The translations under genes and the position numbers were made by a program. The notes below the pieces were generated by a model. It worked only from the letters and a program-made list of their open reading frames with translations, was not told the DNA's origin and ran no database searches. A stretch of 64,000 bases of DNA from Caballeronia fortuita (GTDB taxonomy: Bacteria > Pseudomonadota > Gammaproteobacteria > Burkholderiales > Burkholderiaceae): contig NZ_FCNX02000003.1 of the NCBI RefSeq assembly GCF_001544835.2, forward strand, positions 1-64,000, given 5' to 3'. Positions 8,319 through 17,002 of the stretch are shown in pieces. Position 1 is the stretch's first letter. Every line of letters starts with the position of its first letter.

Positions 8319-9446
8319 TTAGCCTGCGCAGCGTCGCAAATGGTCGATAAGACGCTTTCCGGCAATTTGCAACGAGTCATAGGACCGGATGACGATGGAG
8401 TGTGTTCGCTCAGCCCACTCGTCCTCCAGACGAATGACTTTGATGCCCACCGCTTTCGCGTACAGATTGGCCATCTTTTCGGGAAGTACACCTATGCCGA
8501 GGCCCGCTTGAACCATGGCGGCTTGCGCGTCGTAGGTTGCAACCTGCATACGACACTTCCATGACATGTCGAGCTCGGCCGCCGCTCGTTGCATCTGCAG
8601 ATTGATTTGGCTTCCGGTGTGGAGCCCAACGTAGTTGTGCTCAAGCGTGTCGGCGAATGCAACCGAATCCTTGTCTGCAAGCGGATGCCCCGCGCGTGTG
8701 GTCAGTACGAGTCGGTCCTTGCGATACGGGATGACTTCAAGCTTATTGACCTTCGGTCCCGAGACAATCATCCCGATGTCGCACGCGTTCTCCTCGACCG
8801 CCGAAACAACGGCCGTACTGACCTTCTCTTCAAGGTGCACGTCGATGAGCGGATTCTTCCCCAGGAAGGATGCCAGGTCCTCCGGCAGAAACTGAGTAAG
8901 GGTGGAGAGATTGGAGGTAATGCGAACATGCCCAGTCAGCGCTTGGGTTGCACTGAGCTTGCCGTCAGCGTAGATGAGCGGACTGATGCCTTCCTCGACG
9001 CGGACGGCGTTGACGCGCCCAATGATGACAGAGTGCGTGGCGAACGGAACAATGCTGTCGACGTCGCAAAAGAGGTTGCATTGCGCACCTTCCAGATATG
9101 GAATGCCGCTCTCGTCGGTGCACCACGTGCCTACGCCAAAGCGCGCATCACCCTTGAGCTTCCCGCTGAACGCCGCAACGAGGTCTTCGTGCTCAGTGGT
9201 GAGCACATTCACACAGAACCGCCCCCTGATGGTAAGCGGGTCATGGATACTTGCGCTTTGGTTGGCACAGATCAGCAGCGAGGGCGGGTCCATGGTCAGC
9301 GAGTTGACCGCCGTCGCTGTCATCCCGAACCTGCTTCCATTCACATCCGCTGTGCTGATAATCGTGACCGTCGATGCGAGACGGCGCATGGCACGCTTGA
9401 AATCACCTGTGGCCTGGTCGATATCGACCACGACTGGGGTAGTCAT
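8319..9446 (-). CDS. Flavin reductase fused to a LysR effector-binding domain
   Basis: This 375-residue protein joins two families in one uninterrupted frame. Residues 1-167 are an HpaC/RutF-type flavin reductase: FKRAMRRLASTVTII, then GMTATAVNSLTMDPPSLLICAN, FCVNVL and the closing PLIYADGKL. From residue 171, TGHVRITSN begins a LysR-type substrate-binding domain that runs to the end, with FLPEDLASF, GLGIGVLP and EDEWAERT. The LysR winged helix and linker helix are absent, so it should not bind DNA in the usual way. A ligand-gated FMN reductase is likely; the closest known analogy is the C1 reductase of 4-hydroxyphenylacetate hydroxylase, which carries a MarR-like regulatory domain. It ends the monooxygenase operon, 29 bp after the GST. 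ATG at 9446 follows GGAG. Confidence 0.9.
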   Translation of the reverse strand: MTTPVVVDIDQATGDFKRAMRRLASTVTIISTADVNGSRFGMTATAVNSLTMDPPSLLICANQSASIHDPLTIRGRFCVNVLTTEHEDLVAAFSGKLKGDARFGVGTWCTDESGIPYLEGAQCNLFCDVDSIVPFATHSVIIGRVNAVRVEEGISPLIYADGKLSATQALTGHVRITSNLSTLTQFLPEDLASFLGKNPLIDVHLEEKVSTAVVSAVEENACDIGMIVSGPKVNKLEVIPYRKDRLVLTTRAGHPLADKDSVAFADTLEHNYVGLHTGSQINLQMQRAAAELDMSWKCRMQVATYDAQAAMVQAGLGIGVLPEKMANLYAKAVGIKVIRLEDEWAERTHSIVIRSYDSLQIAGKRLIDHLRRCAG

Positions 9447-9475
9447 GATTTGCTTCTCCAATTTCTCTGCGCTCG

Positions 9476-10072
9476 TCACTGCTTCGGCACGCTGTGTTCA
9501 AACGACGGACGGCTGGAAAGGCGATTCCGCAGAGCGTCGAGTTCGGGCAGCGATGGCATCCATTCAGTTTTCGGGAACCGAAAACGGACATAATCGAGCG
9601 CAACAACGGCAGTGATAGCGGCGAGGTCAGGCGTACCGGCTTCGTAGGTGGGTGGGTCCTGTTCCAGCTTCAACAGACCATTGACCATCGAGCGACGGCG
9701 GCGAAGACCTACCGGCGCCTCGTCGAAGCCGGCATCCGTAATCTTTCGCCCGATAAGCGTGTGGACGGCGGCATCAATGACGCCCATCGCCACGCCGGCC
9801 TTCGCGATGGTTCGCGTAGCGGAGTCGCCGAGCAACGACGGACTTGGCCTCTGGCTTTCGAGCCACAGCACGATGAGGAGCGACTCTGTGAGCGTCACCC
9901 CGTCGTTCGTCACCAGTGCTGGAACGCGAGCCGCTGGGTTCACTTCCAGAAGTGCGGGGGCGTCCGCCCACGGGTCCACGACTTCGCCCGGTACATCGCT
10001 GCCGATTTTTTCTTCAAAGGAAATTCGGGCGATACGTGCATAGGGCGACGTGGTATTAAGGAACAGTTTCAT
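9476..10072 (-). CDS. Glutathione S-transferase family protein
   Basis: A 198-residue GST-fold protein. The N-terminal thioredoxin-like domain begins KLFLNTTSPYARIARI, with Ser9 or Tyr11 near the usual catalytic position, and has the cis-proline region ARVPALVTNDG and the glutathione-gamma-Glu contact LTESLLIVLWL. The all-helical C-terminal domain fills residues 85-198. In catabolic operons such proteins can isomerise maleyl intermediates, remove halogen or protect against reactive quinones; sequence alone does not decide. It sits 18 bp downstream of RibBA and just before the flavin reductase fusion, so it belongs to the monooxygenase operon. Confidence 0.85.
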   Translation of the reverse strand: MKLFLNTTSPYARIARISFEEKIGSDVPGEVVDPWADAPALLEVNPAARVPALVTNDGVTLTESLLIVLWLESQRPSPSLLGDSATRTIAKAGVAMGVIDAAVHTLIGRKITDAGFDEAPVGLRRRRSMVNGLLKLEQDPPTYEAGTPDLAAITAVVALDYVRFRFPKTEWMPSLPELDALRNRLSSRPSFEHSVPKQ

Positions 10073-10090
10073 GCTGTCTCCCGAAGATTG

Positions 10091-11305
10091 TTATACGATG
10101 GCTTCGAGTGAGCCGAGAAGATGCCCAAGCTTGAGCTTCTTAGTTTCAAGGTACGTTGCATTTTCGAGGTTCGGCTCGCAGACAAGTGAGGTCCGTCTCA
10201 CTGAAGAGTTTCCGGTGCGGGCAACCGCCGCAACCTTTTGCGGGTTGTTCGTGAGCAACTCGACGCTGGTCAGCCCAAGGTCCGCCAGGATGTCGACGGC
10301 GACAGCGTAGTCACGAGCGTCTAATGGCAAGCCGAGCGCTTCATTGGCTTGCAATGTGTCAAGACCGGCTTCCTGCAACTCGTAGGCCCGAATTTTGTTG
10401 ACCAAACCTACGCCTCGCCCCTCGTGACCGCGGAGATAAATGACGACACCTTGACCGCGTTGCGCGACCATCTCCATCGAAGCCTTTAACTGCTCACCAC
10501 AGTCGCATCTGCGAGACCCGAACACATCGCCGGTCAGGCATTCCGAGTGGATTCGGACCAGTACGTCGGATGCGTTGGTCACATCACCTGTCACCAGGGC
10601 GAGGTGTTCGTGAGAGCTCCCGTCAACTCGGTATGCGTACGCATCAAACGGACCGAAGCTGGTTGGGAGTCGCGCTTTTCCAGCACGCTGAGCCAATGCA
10701 ACCTTCATCCTGTATGCCACCAGGTCGGCGATGGAGATGATGGGAAGGTCGTGCAGCCGCGCAAAGGCTTCGAGCTCCGGCCTTCTTGCCATGCTGCCAT
10801 CATCGTTTACCACCTCCGCAAGCACACCGCCGCGCCGGAGGCCTGCTAGTGTTGCGAGGTCCACCGCTGCTTCGGTATGGCCAGGGCGCACCAGCACTCC
10901 ACCCGGAACTGCTCGCAAGGGAAACACATGGCCAGGGCGATTGAAGTCGCCCGCTGACACGGCCGGGTCTACGAGGGCGGAGATAGTCGCGGCTCGGTCG
11001 GCTGCGGAGATGCCGGTCGAGGTTCCTTGCTTGACGTCGACGGTAATCGTGTAGGCAGTGCGCATCGAGTCAGTGTTGCGCTCGACCATCAATGGAAGCT
11101 CGAGAGCGTCGATGCGTTCCCCTGGCAGACCGACGCAAAGCATTCCGCTCGTGTATCGAACCATGAATGCGATGGCCTGAGGGGTCGCGAACTCAGCAGC
11201 AAGAATGAGGTCACCCTCGTTCTCACGGTCTTCGTCGTCGACCACGACTACCATCGAACCAGCCTTCATTGCCTCGATGGCGTCCTCAATTTTGTCCAGT
11301 GCCAC
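10091..11305 (-). CDS. ribBA: Bifunctional RibBA (DHBP synthase / GTP cyclohydrolase II)
   Basis: Residues 1-200 are 3,4-dihydroxy-2-butanone-4-phosphate synthase, with DDEDRENEGDL and TAYTITVDVKQGTSTGIS. Residues 210-404 are GTP cyclohydrolase II, with three zinc cysteines in SECLTGDVFGSRRCDCGEQL and the catalytic stretch YLRGHEGRGVGLVNK. Both halves look active. It makes the two starting compounds of riboflavin synthesis. A copy inside a monooxygenase operon probably boosts FMN supply for the flavin-dependent enzymes around it; a housekeeping copy should exist elsewhere. GTG at 11305 is preferred because GGAG lies eight bases upstream and the protein then begins like other RibB domains; a GTG at 11356 is possible. 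Confidence 0.95.
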   Translation of the reverse strand: MALDKIEDAIEAMKAGSMVVVVDDEDRENEGDLILAAEFATPQAIAFMVRYTSGMLCVGLPGERIDALELPLMVERNTDSMRTAYTITVDVKQGTSTGISAADRAATISALVDPAVSAGDFNRPGHVFPLRAVPGGVLVRPGHTEAAVDLATLAGLRRGGVLAEVVNDDGSMARRPELEAFARLHDLPIISIADLVAYRMKVALAQRAGKARLPTSFGPFDAYAYRVDGSSHEHLALVTGDVTNASDVLVRIHSECLTGDVFGSRRCDCGEQLKASMEMVAQRGQGVVIYLRGHEGRGVGLVNKIRAYELQEAGLDTLQANEALGLPLDARDYAVAVDILADLGLTSVELLTNNPQKVAAVARTGNSSVRRTSLVCEPNLENATYLETKKLKLGHLLGSLEAIV

Positions 11306-11370
11306 GAATTCTTCTCCGAAATTTTCAAGGACAGCCGCAGGCGATGCTGCGGCCACCGCTGGCGACTGCG

Positions 11371-12540
11371 TTACGCAGCCTCCGCCGTCGCTACCGCTTC
11401 CGCTGTCTGCTTATGCGGCTTGCGCAGGCCGGCCTGCTCGAGAAGCGGCATCACCCGCTCGTTCCAGTACGGGAGCTCGGCGTTGTAGTCGACCATCGTG
11501 ATGAGGGAGCCATTGACGCCTGTCTTGGAGAGTTCCAGAAGACGGTCGGTGACCTGCTCAGGGGTACCGACAAGCGGATAGCCGCCCCAGCCTGCAATGA
11601 AATTCCGGCGGAACTTGTCCATGTAGTCAGGCGAGTACGAGCCGCTCTCGACACCGAAAACCTTGCAGACGTTGTCTGCAGCTTCCCAGTCGCCTTTCTG
11701 GTTCACGTAATAGTCGTAATACTCTTTCGCTTCCTTCTCCGTATCGCGGACGACAGTGTAGCAATACGTGAACGTGTTGATCTCGCGCTGGTAGTTTTCC
11801 AACGCGGTCTTCTTCATCTCCTTGACCCACGCGGTCGCCTTGTCCAGGCCGTTTTCTTCGACGACCGAGAAGTTGATGTCGCAATACTTGGCCGCGAATT
11901 CGCGGCCTTTGCCCGACGAGCCTGCGCTGATGAGAACGGGGCGGGGACTCTGGTAAGGCTTGGGCGAGGAGAAGCCGTTCTTCAGCGAAAGGAAATTGCC
12001 CTCAAAATCAGACCACTCTTCGGTCCAGAGCTTCTGGACGATTTCAACCCATTCCGTCGCGTACTCATAGCGCGTGTCGTGTTCCATCATCTTGCGACCG
12101 AACATTTCCATCTCTGGCGTGAACCAGCCGCAGACCATGTTGATACCGAACCGACCTTTGGAGATACGGTCGATGGTCGTGCCCATCTTGGCGGCAACGA
12201 TGGGATGAATGGTCGGCACGTGCGACGTCGCGAAAAGAAAAATCTTGCTCGTTACAGCGGCCAGAGCTGATGCCCATGTGTACGTCTCCATACACGTGCC
12301 ATTGAAGTTGCTCGGGCCACCGAAGCCACGCCAACGGGCGATAGGCACCATCGCTTCCCAGCCAGCGCCTTCGAGCATGGCGGCAAGTTCCTTGTTCTTT
12401 TCGAACGTGGGCTCGAAGGAGGTCTCGGCCAACGTCATCGCGCATGCGTTAGAGCAGTTGGAGCCGAAGATGCCGAGCTTGAATTTGTTGTCGTTGAACA
12501 TCGGGTTGCCTGCTTCACGGAATGCGTCGAGATTGCTCAT
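11371..12540 (-). CDS. Two-component FMN-dependent monooxygenase (LLM class, RutA/SfnG-like)
   Basis: A 389-residue bacterial-luciferase-like TIM-barrel oxygenase. Features shared with RutA (uracil ring opening) and SfnG (dimethylsulfone) include KLGIFGSNC at the first strand, RWRGFGG, TSKIFLFATSHVPTIHP, TIDRISKGRFGINMVCGWF and GTPEQVTDRLLEL near the C-terminus. Such enzymes use FMNH2 and O2 supplied by a separate reductase to cleave C-N, C-S or C-Cl bonds or open heterocycles. Two candidate reductases are in the same operon. The real substrate is unknown. ATG at 12540 follows AGGAGATACCACC; the longer frame adds 35 non-homologous residues. Confidence 0.88.
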   Translation of the reverse strand: MSNLDAFREAGNPMFNDNKFKLGIFGSNCSNACAMTLAETSFEPTFEKNKELAAMLEGAGWEAMVPIARWRGFGGPSNFNGTCMETYTWASALAAVTSKIFLFATSHVPTIHPIVAAKMGTTIDRISKGRFGINMVCGWFTPEMEMFGRKMMEHDTRYEYATEWVEIVQKLWTEEWSDFEGNFLSLKNGFSSPKPYQSPRPVLISAGSSGKGREFAAKYCDINFSVVEENGLDKATAWVKEMKKTALENYQREINTFTYCYTVVRDTEKEAKEYYDYYVNQKGDWEAADNVCKVFGVESGSYSPDYMDKFRRNFIAGWGGYPLVGTPEQVTDRLLELSKTGVNGSLITMVDYNAELPYWNERVMPLLEQAGLRKPHKQTAEAVATAEAA

Positions 12541-12589
12541 GGTGGTATCTCCTGATGACTTGGATGAGTGACTAATGGCTGGACAAGAT

Positions 12590-13156
12590 TTACGCGCAGA
12601 CGCGTTGCAGCATCTCCGATAGTTCGTCGACGCTACGTGCGACACGCGTGCTGTAAGCGGGCTTCAACTCGTCCTGCGAGGCGAAGTCGTCCGTCAGTGC
12701 GTAGAGGCCGCGGCTCGCAACCCTCGCGTCGAAGAAAAGGAAGAGCGGCCGAAGGTGATAGTCGAGAATTGATTCGTGGTACGGCGCAGCACCAGTGGCT
12801 GTGATGATTACGGGCTTATCCGCAAAGGCTTCACGGTCGTACAGGTCAAAGAAGTGCTTGAAAATGCCTGTATAAGAGCCCTTGTAGACTGAGGTGCCAA
12901 CGACGAGCACGTCGCACATCTCGACGGCTGCCATCACAGCCTTCGCAGATGGTTCAGCTTCGTCACGACTAAAGATAGAACCGAGCGATTTGCCTGTATC
13001 AACGAAATCAAACAGGGTCGTCTGACCGAGACCTCGCAATTCGGCCTCGTCTAGAACCGCCTTCACCAAGGTGCGAGTCCGGGAAGGGCGATTCCAGTTA
13101 CCTGACAGACCGACGATGCGTCGGTTCGATTTCACGGTGTCAGTTGACTGAGTCAA
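12590..13156 (-). CDS. NAD(P)H-dependent FMN reductase (SsuE/MsuE family)
   Basis: A 188-residue flavodoxin-fold reductase. The FMN-phosphate loop is LSGNWNRPSRTRTLV near residue 17, and the hallmark GTSVYKGSYTGIFKHFFDLYD is at about 88-108, as in SsuE and MsuE. It reduces free FMN with NAD(P)H and passes FMNH2 to a partner oxygenase, here most simply the LLM monooxygenase that starts 49 bp downstream. It is the first gene of the operon reductase-monooxygenase-RibBA-GST-reductase/LysR fusion. Two different flavin reductases in one operon is unusual and raises the question of a division of labour. Confidence 0.92.
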   Translation of the reverse strand: MTQSTDTVKSNRRIVGLSGNWNRPSRTRTLVKAVLDEAELRGLGQTTLFDFVDTGKSLGSIFSRDEAEPSAKAVMAAVEMCDVLVVGTSVYKGSYTGIFKHFFDLYDREAFADKPVIITATGAAPYHESILDYHLRPLFLFFDARVASRGLYALTDDFASQDELKPAYSTRVARSVDELSEMLQRVCA

Positions 13157-13495
13157 GATTCATGTCTCCGTACGGCTAGTAGTTTTGGTCTGCCGCTCGT
13201 GGTGGCAGATGTCTTGAACGAAATGCTATGCGCCTCAACCATTACTAAGAAGCTGATTCTGGGCAACGGGGCTGCTTGCGAATTCGAACTCGATACAAAC
13301 CCTAAGCGGCAGGGCGACGAAGTGAAGGCATGCATCTGCATGTATAAGCGGGTGTCATCACACGCTTAAGCAGCGCGTCCGTAACGTGCAGAGCAGGGGC
13401 TGTCAGCTCGATGCATGATTCGAGCGACATCAGAGAATTGGAGACAGGCGTGGCGCTAGCTGAGTGCCACGTCTTTCTCCCGAAAGTGCGGAGCG
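13157..13495. other. Intergenic promoter region of the monooxygenase operon
   Basis: No gene is convincing here. It lies upstream of the FMN reductase and downstream of the CoA-transferase, all on the minus strand. It should hold the operon promoter. A short GCATGCAT...ATGTAT repeat near 13328-13342 is the only dyad noticed and is too weak to call a LysR box. Confidence 0.5.
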
Positions 13496-14653
13496 TTAGA
13501 AGGCGATGCGGTCAGATGAACTGGCGAGCTGAGCTATGCCGCTTTCGATCGTTGCCCCCTGTTGATTGATATCAGGAACCGTTCGATATGACTTTTCATC
13601 CCACTCAGTGATGTAGGGTGTAGCCGGAATTTCGAAAGACTTACCGTGAATTTCCATTGGACGTGTTCGAAATTGCGGATGTTGTATGAGGTCGTGGACC
13701 GTGTTAATAGCTCCGAACGCCGTCTGCGCCTCAGTCATCCTGTCGACCGCCTGGCTATAGCTCAGGCCCAGGAAGACTTCAGTGATGAGAGACTCCAACT
13801 CTTCTCGATTACGTACACGAGCGTGATTCGAGCTAAATCGTTCATCGCATGCGATGTACGGCATCGACAACACCCTTTCGCAAAACAGCGTCCACTCGCG
13901 CTCGTTCTGAATCGACAGTACGAATTCCTTGCCGTCTGAACAGGTGAATACTCCGTATGGCGCTATGCTCGGATGCTTCAACCCAACGCGCTCCGGTGCC
14001 CCATGGCCGTATCGAGTCTGGAGATAAGGGACCGCCATTAAGTCTGCAGCTGAATCGAAAAGTGACACTTGAACTCTGCTCCCTTGGCCTGTATTGGCTC
14101 GTTGCAGCAGAGCTTGCTGAATGCCAATCAATGCATTCATTCCAGCTGTAATGTCGCAAATCGAGACGCCGATACGGCCCCACGGGCCTGGTGCGCCGCT
14201 AATCGCGACAAGGCCACTCTCTGCCTGTACCAAGAGGTCGTAAGCCTTCAGTTCACGCAATGGGCCGTTCTCACCATATCCGGAGATATCGCAGGTGATG
14301 AGGCGTGGGAACGCCATGCGCAACTCGGCTGAGCCAAATCCCAAACGCTGCGCTGCCCCGGGTGCCAAGTTTTGTATGAAAACATCGGCCGACGCACAAA
14401 GTGCTCGCAGCGTGTTCCGGTCGGCCGCTTCACGAAGATTCAAGGAAATCGATTCCTTTCCTCTGTTAATCCACACGAAGTAGGACGATTCACCATTCAC
14501 GGCATGGTCATATCCTCGAGCGAAGTCACCCTCGGGTCGCTCTATCTTAATGACTCGTGCGCCAGCGTCCGCTAAGCGGCTTGTACAGAAAGGTGCAGCA
14601 ACCGCCTGTTCGAGTGCCACGACGGTGATGCCGTCCATCGGTTTTTTGGTCAT
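13496..14653 (-). CDS. Family III CoA-transferase (CaiB/BaiF)
   Basis: A 385-residue family III CoA-transferase. It has the N-terminal stretch GITVVALEQAVAAPFCTSRLADAGARVIKIERPEGD, the INRGKESISLNL block near 62-72, and a catalytic-type aspartate, Asp167, in GVSICDITAGMNALIG. These enzymes move CoA between carboxylic acids through an aspartyl-CoA intermediate, usually from succinyl-CoA. Known substrates include oxalate, carnitine, mesaconate and citramalate. Here it could activate the acid made by the ALDH or fumarase steps. It is separated from the monooxygenase operon by about 340 bp, and the LysR gene lies 245 bp upstream in the same direction. Confidence 0.9.
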   Translation of the reverse strand: MTKKPMDGITVVALEQAVAAPFCTSRLADAGARVIKIERPEGDFARGYDHAVNGESSYFVWINRGKESISLNLREAADRNTLRALCASADVFIQNLAPGAAQRLGFGSAELRMAFPRLITCDISGYGENGPLRELKAYDLLVQAESGLVAISGAPGPWGRIGVSICDITAGMNALIGIQQALLQRANTGQGSRVQVSLFDSAADLMAVPYLQTRYGHGAPERVGLKHPSIAPYGVFTCSDGKEFVLSIQNEREWTLFCERVLSMPYIACDERFSSNHARVRNREELESLITEVFLGLSYSQAVDRMTEAQTAFGAINTVHDLIQHPQFRTRPMEIHGKSFEIPATPYITEWDEKSYRTVPDINQQGATIESGIAQLASSSDRIAF

Positions 14654-14898
14654 TGCGATGCCTGTTCACTCAATGAGTTTGCAGCGAAGCTCGCGTCTGT
14701 TGGCTCGGTCATCGCTAACGAGTCCGGGCGTCGACATTCTTCTATGGCTGTCCATCCGCGCGAACTCGCTGCTCGATACACGAAAAATGCGCGCCATCTC
14801 CAAGCCAATTGTGGTTGGGCGGCTGAATGGCGTCTATTTCAATGTGGTCAAGGCGGGATTGCGCAAATTCATGATTCGGTTTACTACCTAGCGCGCGC

Positions 14899-15804
14899 TT
14901 AAGAGGCTTGCTTTTCGCTTGAAGAAGCGAGCAAATGCTCAAGCAGCAATGTCGTTGGGACATTGGGAACGCGGTCCCTCTTAGTACATACGAGCATCGG
15001 ACGTTCGGCCCACTCCTCAGGCAGTGGTCGAACTATCAATCTAAGGCCGTCTGCAATGCTCTTCGCTGCCTCGAAAGGTAGTATCCCCACACCTAAGCCC
15101 GACTGAACCATTCGACAGACAACATCAAAGCTTCGTACCTGGACTTGCAGGCGCAGCGGTTTTTCTAGAGTAACGGCCTGCTCAGTCAGAAGACGCATCA
15201 TCGAAGCTCCGCTCTCCAAGGCAATGAGATCGTAGTCGAGTACGTCTGCGAAACTGAAATCGACAGCAGAGGCAAGTTCGTGCTGCGGGAGGCACACCGC
15301 TGCGAGCCGGTCCGAGCGATAGTGACGCATATCCAGGCCATCAGTCGGTATGCCCTCCATGACAAGTCCGATGTCGGCCTCCCCAGCCAGTAGCGCGGTC
15401 CGGATTTCCGGGCTCCAGCGCTCTTGAACCACGACCCGGATATCTGGATGCAGCGCCGTGAAGGTCGCGAGGTCGTCCGGTAAGAATTCCGTAAGGCACG
15501 ATGTATTGGCGAGCACGCGAAGTGCTCCGCGCTTTCCCATCGCGTGGCCGCTCATTTCCGCCTCCATCCCGTTAAGCTGGGCGAGAAGGGCTTTGGCGTG
15601 TGCAAGCAGCGAAGCGCCGGCCGGCGTCAGCTCCACGCCACGAGGCGAGCGCTCCAGGAGCGTGGTCTTGAAGCGATGTTCTAGCAGTGCTATTCGGCGG
15701 CTTGCCGCAGCCGCACCTATGTGTGATGCGTCTGCTGCTTTGGTTAGGCTGTGTAGCTCAGCCGCGCGCACGAACAGCGCCAAGGAATCTATGTCAGGCA
15801 GCAT
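14899..15804 (-). CDS. LysR-type transcriptional regulator
   Basis: A 301-residue LysR regulator. The winged helix (LPDIDSLALFVRAAELHSLTKAADAS, then AAASRRIALLEHRFKTTLLERSPRGVELTPAG) spans residues 3-65, and the effector domain begins at GALRVLANTS near 92. The effector domain shares FLPDDLATF, GLGVGILP and PEEWAERP with the LysR domain fused to the flavin reductase at 8319-9446, so both may sense the same or related ligands. It probably regulates the catabolic operons. Its ATG is at 15804 and a diverging promoter is not seen, since the next gene is also on the minus strand. Confidence 0.92.
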   Translation of the reverse strand: MLPDIDSLALFVRAAELHSLTKAADASHIGAAAASRRIALLEHRFKTTLLERSPRGVELTPAGASLLAHAKALLAQLNGMEAEMSGHAMGKRGALRVLANTSCLTEFLPDDLATFTALHPDIRVVVQERWSPEIRTALLAGEADIGLVMEGIPTDGLDMRHYRSDRLAAVCLPQHELASAVDFSFADVLDYDLIALESGASMMRLLTEQAVTLEKPLRLQVQVRSFDVVCRMVQSGLGVGILPFEAAKSIADGLRLIVRPLPEEWAERPMLVCTKRDRVPNVPTTLLLEHLLASSSEKQAS

Positions 15805-15982
15805 GTTAGGCGTCCTTCGAGCGATTCGAGCGCTCGTGTAGTTCTATATGCGCTCGCCTCTGAAGAGGAGGCTCCATGCGTGCATTCAGGTCACCGGCGC
15901 GTTCTACCCGCGACTCTAGCCTCTTACCGGGCTCCGTGGAAAGACGAATTGCCTCTTTCCGCTATAGGATGAATCTATGCCA

Positions 15983-16990
15983 TCAGGTCCCTTCACGCTT
16001 TCCTCTACGAGGAACAGCCGCATCAGGCGCAGGCTCCGGCATCTGCTCACCCGCTGGCGGCTCGCGCAACGTGATGCCTTGCCAATCACCAACAGCATGC
16101 AACTCAGAAACCAGTTCAATCATGGTGGAGCGGACAACCTGCGTCGCCGCGATGGTGGGCACGCCATTACTCCAACACAAGCTCGCGGGGCGATTCATGC
16201 TGGGTTCCACCACCTTTCTGATAGGCGGTCGCTTCTGGAAATTTCGGCGAGCCAAGGCTGATACCGGCAGGATGGTACAAGCCGTTCCAGACTCGGCGAT
16301 CTCAAGCATCGTTGGCAGGGAGTCGATGTCGGCCACAATGTTCAGGTCGACATCCGCTCGCGAAAACGTGCGTTCGATGAGCAAGCGTAGGCCGTTGGTC
16401 GGTCCCGGTGCCACCATCGGCACATTGCTCAGAAATCGGATTGGGCAGGTCGTATCGTCCTCGCCCAAGTTCGGCACTGGATAGCCGACGACATGGAGAT
16501 CCTCGTCGAACAACGGGTGAGCAGAAACGCCCAAGCTGTCAGTGTCCCGGAACAAGATAGCGAGGTCGAGTCGTCCGTTGGCAAGCAGTTCCGTAATGTA
16601 GCCACTCATACTTTCGAATATTTGTAGACGGATGCCTGGGTATCGCTGCCTCACGCGCTCAAAGAGGGGAGCGGCCAACGTCGACGCGATTGTTGTCGGG
16701 AAGCCGATAGCAACCGTGCCGGATTCACTTCCGCCACCCTCCTGAACTTCCTGTTTAATCTGTTCCATCCGGCGAAGCACGTCTCTAGACAAGCGGTAGA
16801 GCGCCTTGCCAGCTTCTGTTGGGGCCACTCCTTGTGGGCTTCGGATGAGCAACTTGGCCTTCAACTCCGCCTCGAGATTGAGTACCTGCTGGCTCAGTGA
16901 CGGCTGAGCGATGAAAAGGCGTTCCGCGGCCTTCGACAGGCTGCCCGAGTCGACTATAGTCACGAAGTACTTAAGTTGCCTGACGTCCAT
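15983..16990 (-). CDS. LysR-type regulator (Nac/Cbl-like subgroup)
   Basis: A LysR regulator of about 335 residues that begins MDVRQLKYFVTIVDSGSLSKAAERLFIAQPSLSQQV, the pattern of the Nac-like subgroup. The effector domain starts at SGTVAIGFPTTIASTLAAPLF near 88, with YITELLANGRLDLAILF near 127. The C-terminal 20 residues are Pro/Glu-rich and poorly conserved. It may control the adjacent catabolic cluster or respond to nitrogen or sulfur status; this is inference. ATG at 16990 is preferred over a TTG twelve bases upstream because it gives the standard N-terminus. Confidence 0.9.
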   Translation of the reverse strand: MDVRQLKYFVTIVDSGSLSKAAERLFIAQPSLSQQVLNLEAELKAKLLIRSPQGVAPTEAGKALYRLSRDVLRRMEQIKQEVQEGGGSESGTVAIGFPTTIASTLAAPLFERVRQRYPGIRLQIFESMSGYITELLANGRLDLAILFRDTDSLGVSAHPLFDEDLHVVGYPVPNLGEDDTTCPIRFLSNVPMVAPGPTNGLRLLIERTFSRADVDLNIVADIDSLPTMLEIAESGTACTILPVSALARRNFQKRPPIRKVVEPSMNRPASLCWSNGVPTIAATQVVRSTMIELVSELHAVGDWQGITLREPPAGEQMPEPAPDAAVPRRGKREGT

Positions 16991-17002
16991 GTAATCGTCC
17001 AA

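Noticed and set aside
11306..11356. Upstream GTG start for RibBA
   Set aside because: The GTG at 11305 has a proper GGAG site and the family's N-terminus; the upstream residues are non-conserved.
11371..12540. Calling the LLM oxygenase RutA and the cluster a pyrimidine (Rut) pathway
   Set aside because: RutB-E and RutG are absent and the neighbouring dehydrogenases, fumarase and CitF do not fit uracil breakdown; only family-level similarity is supported.
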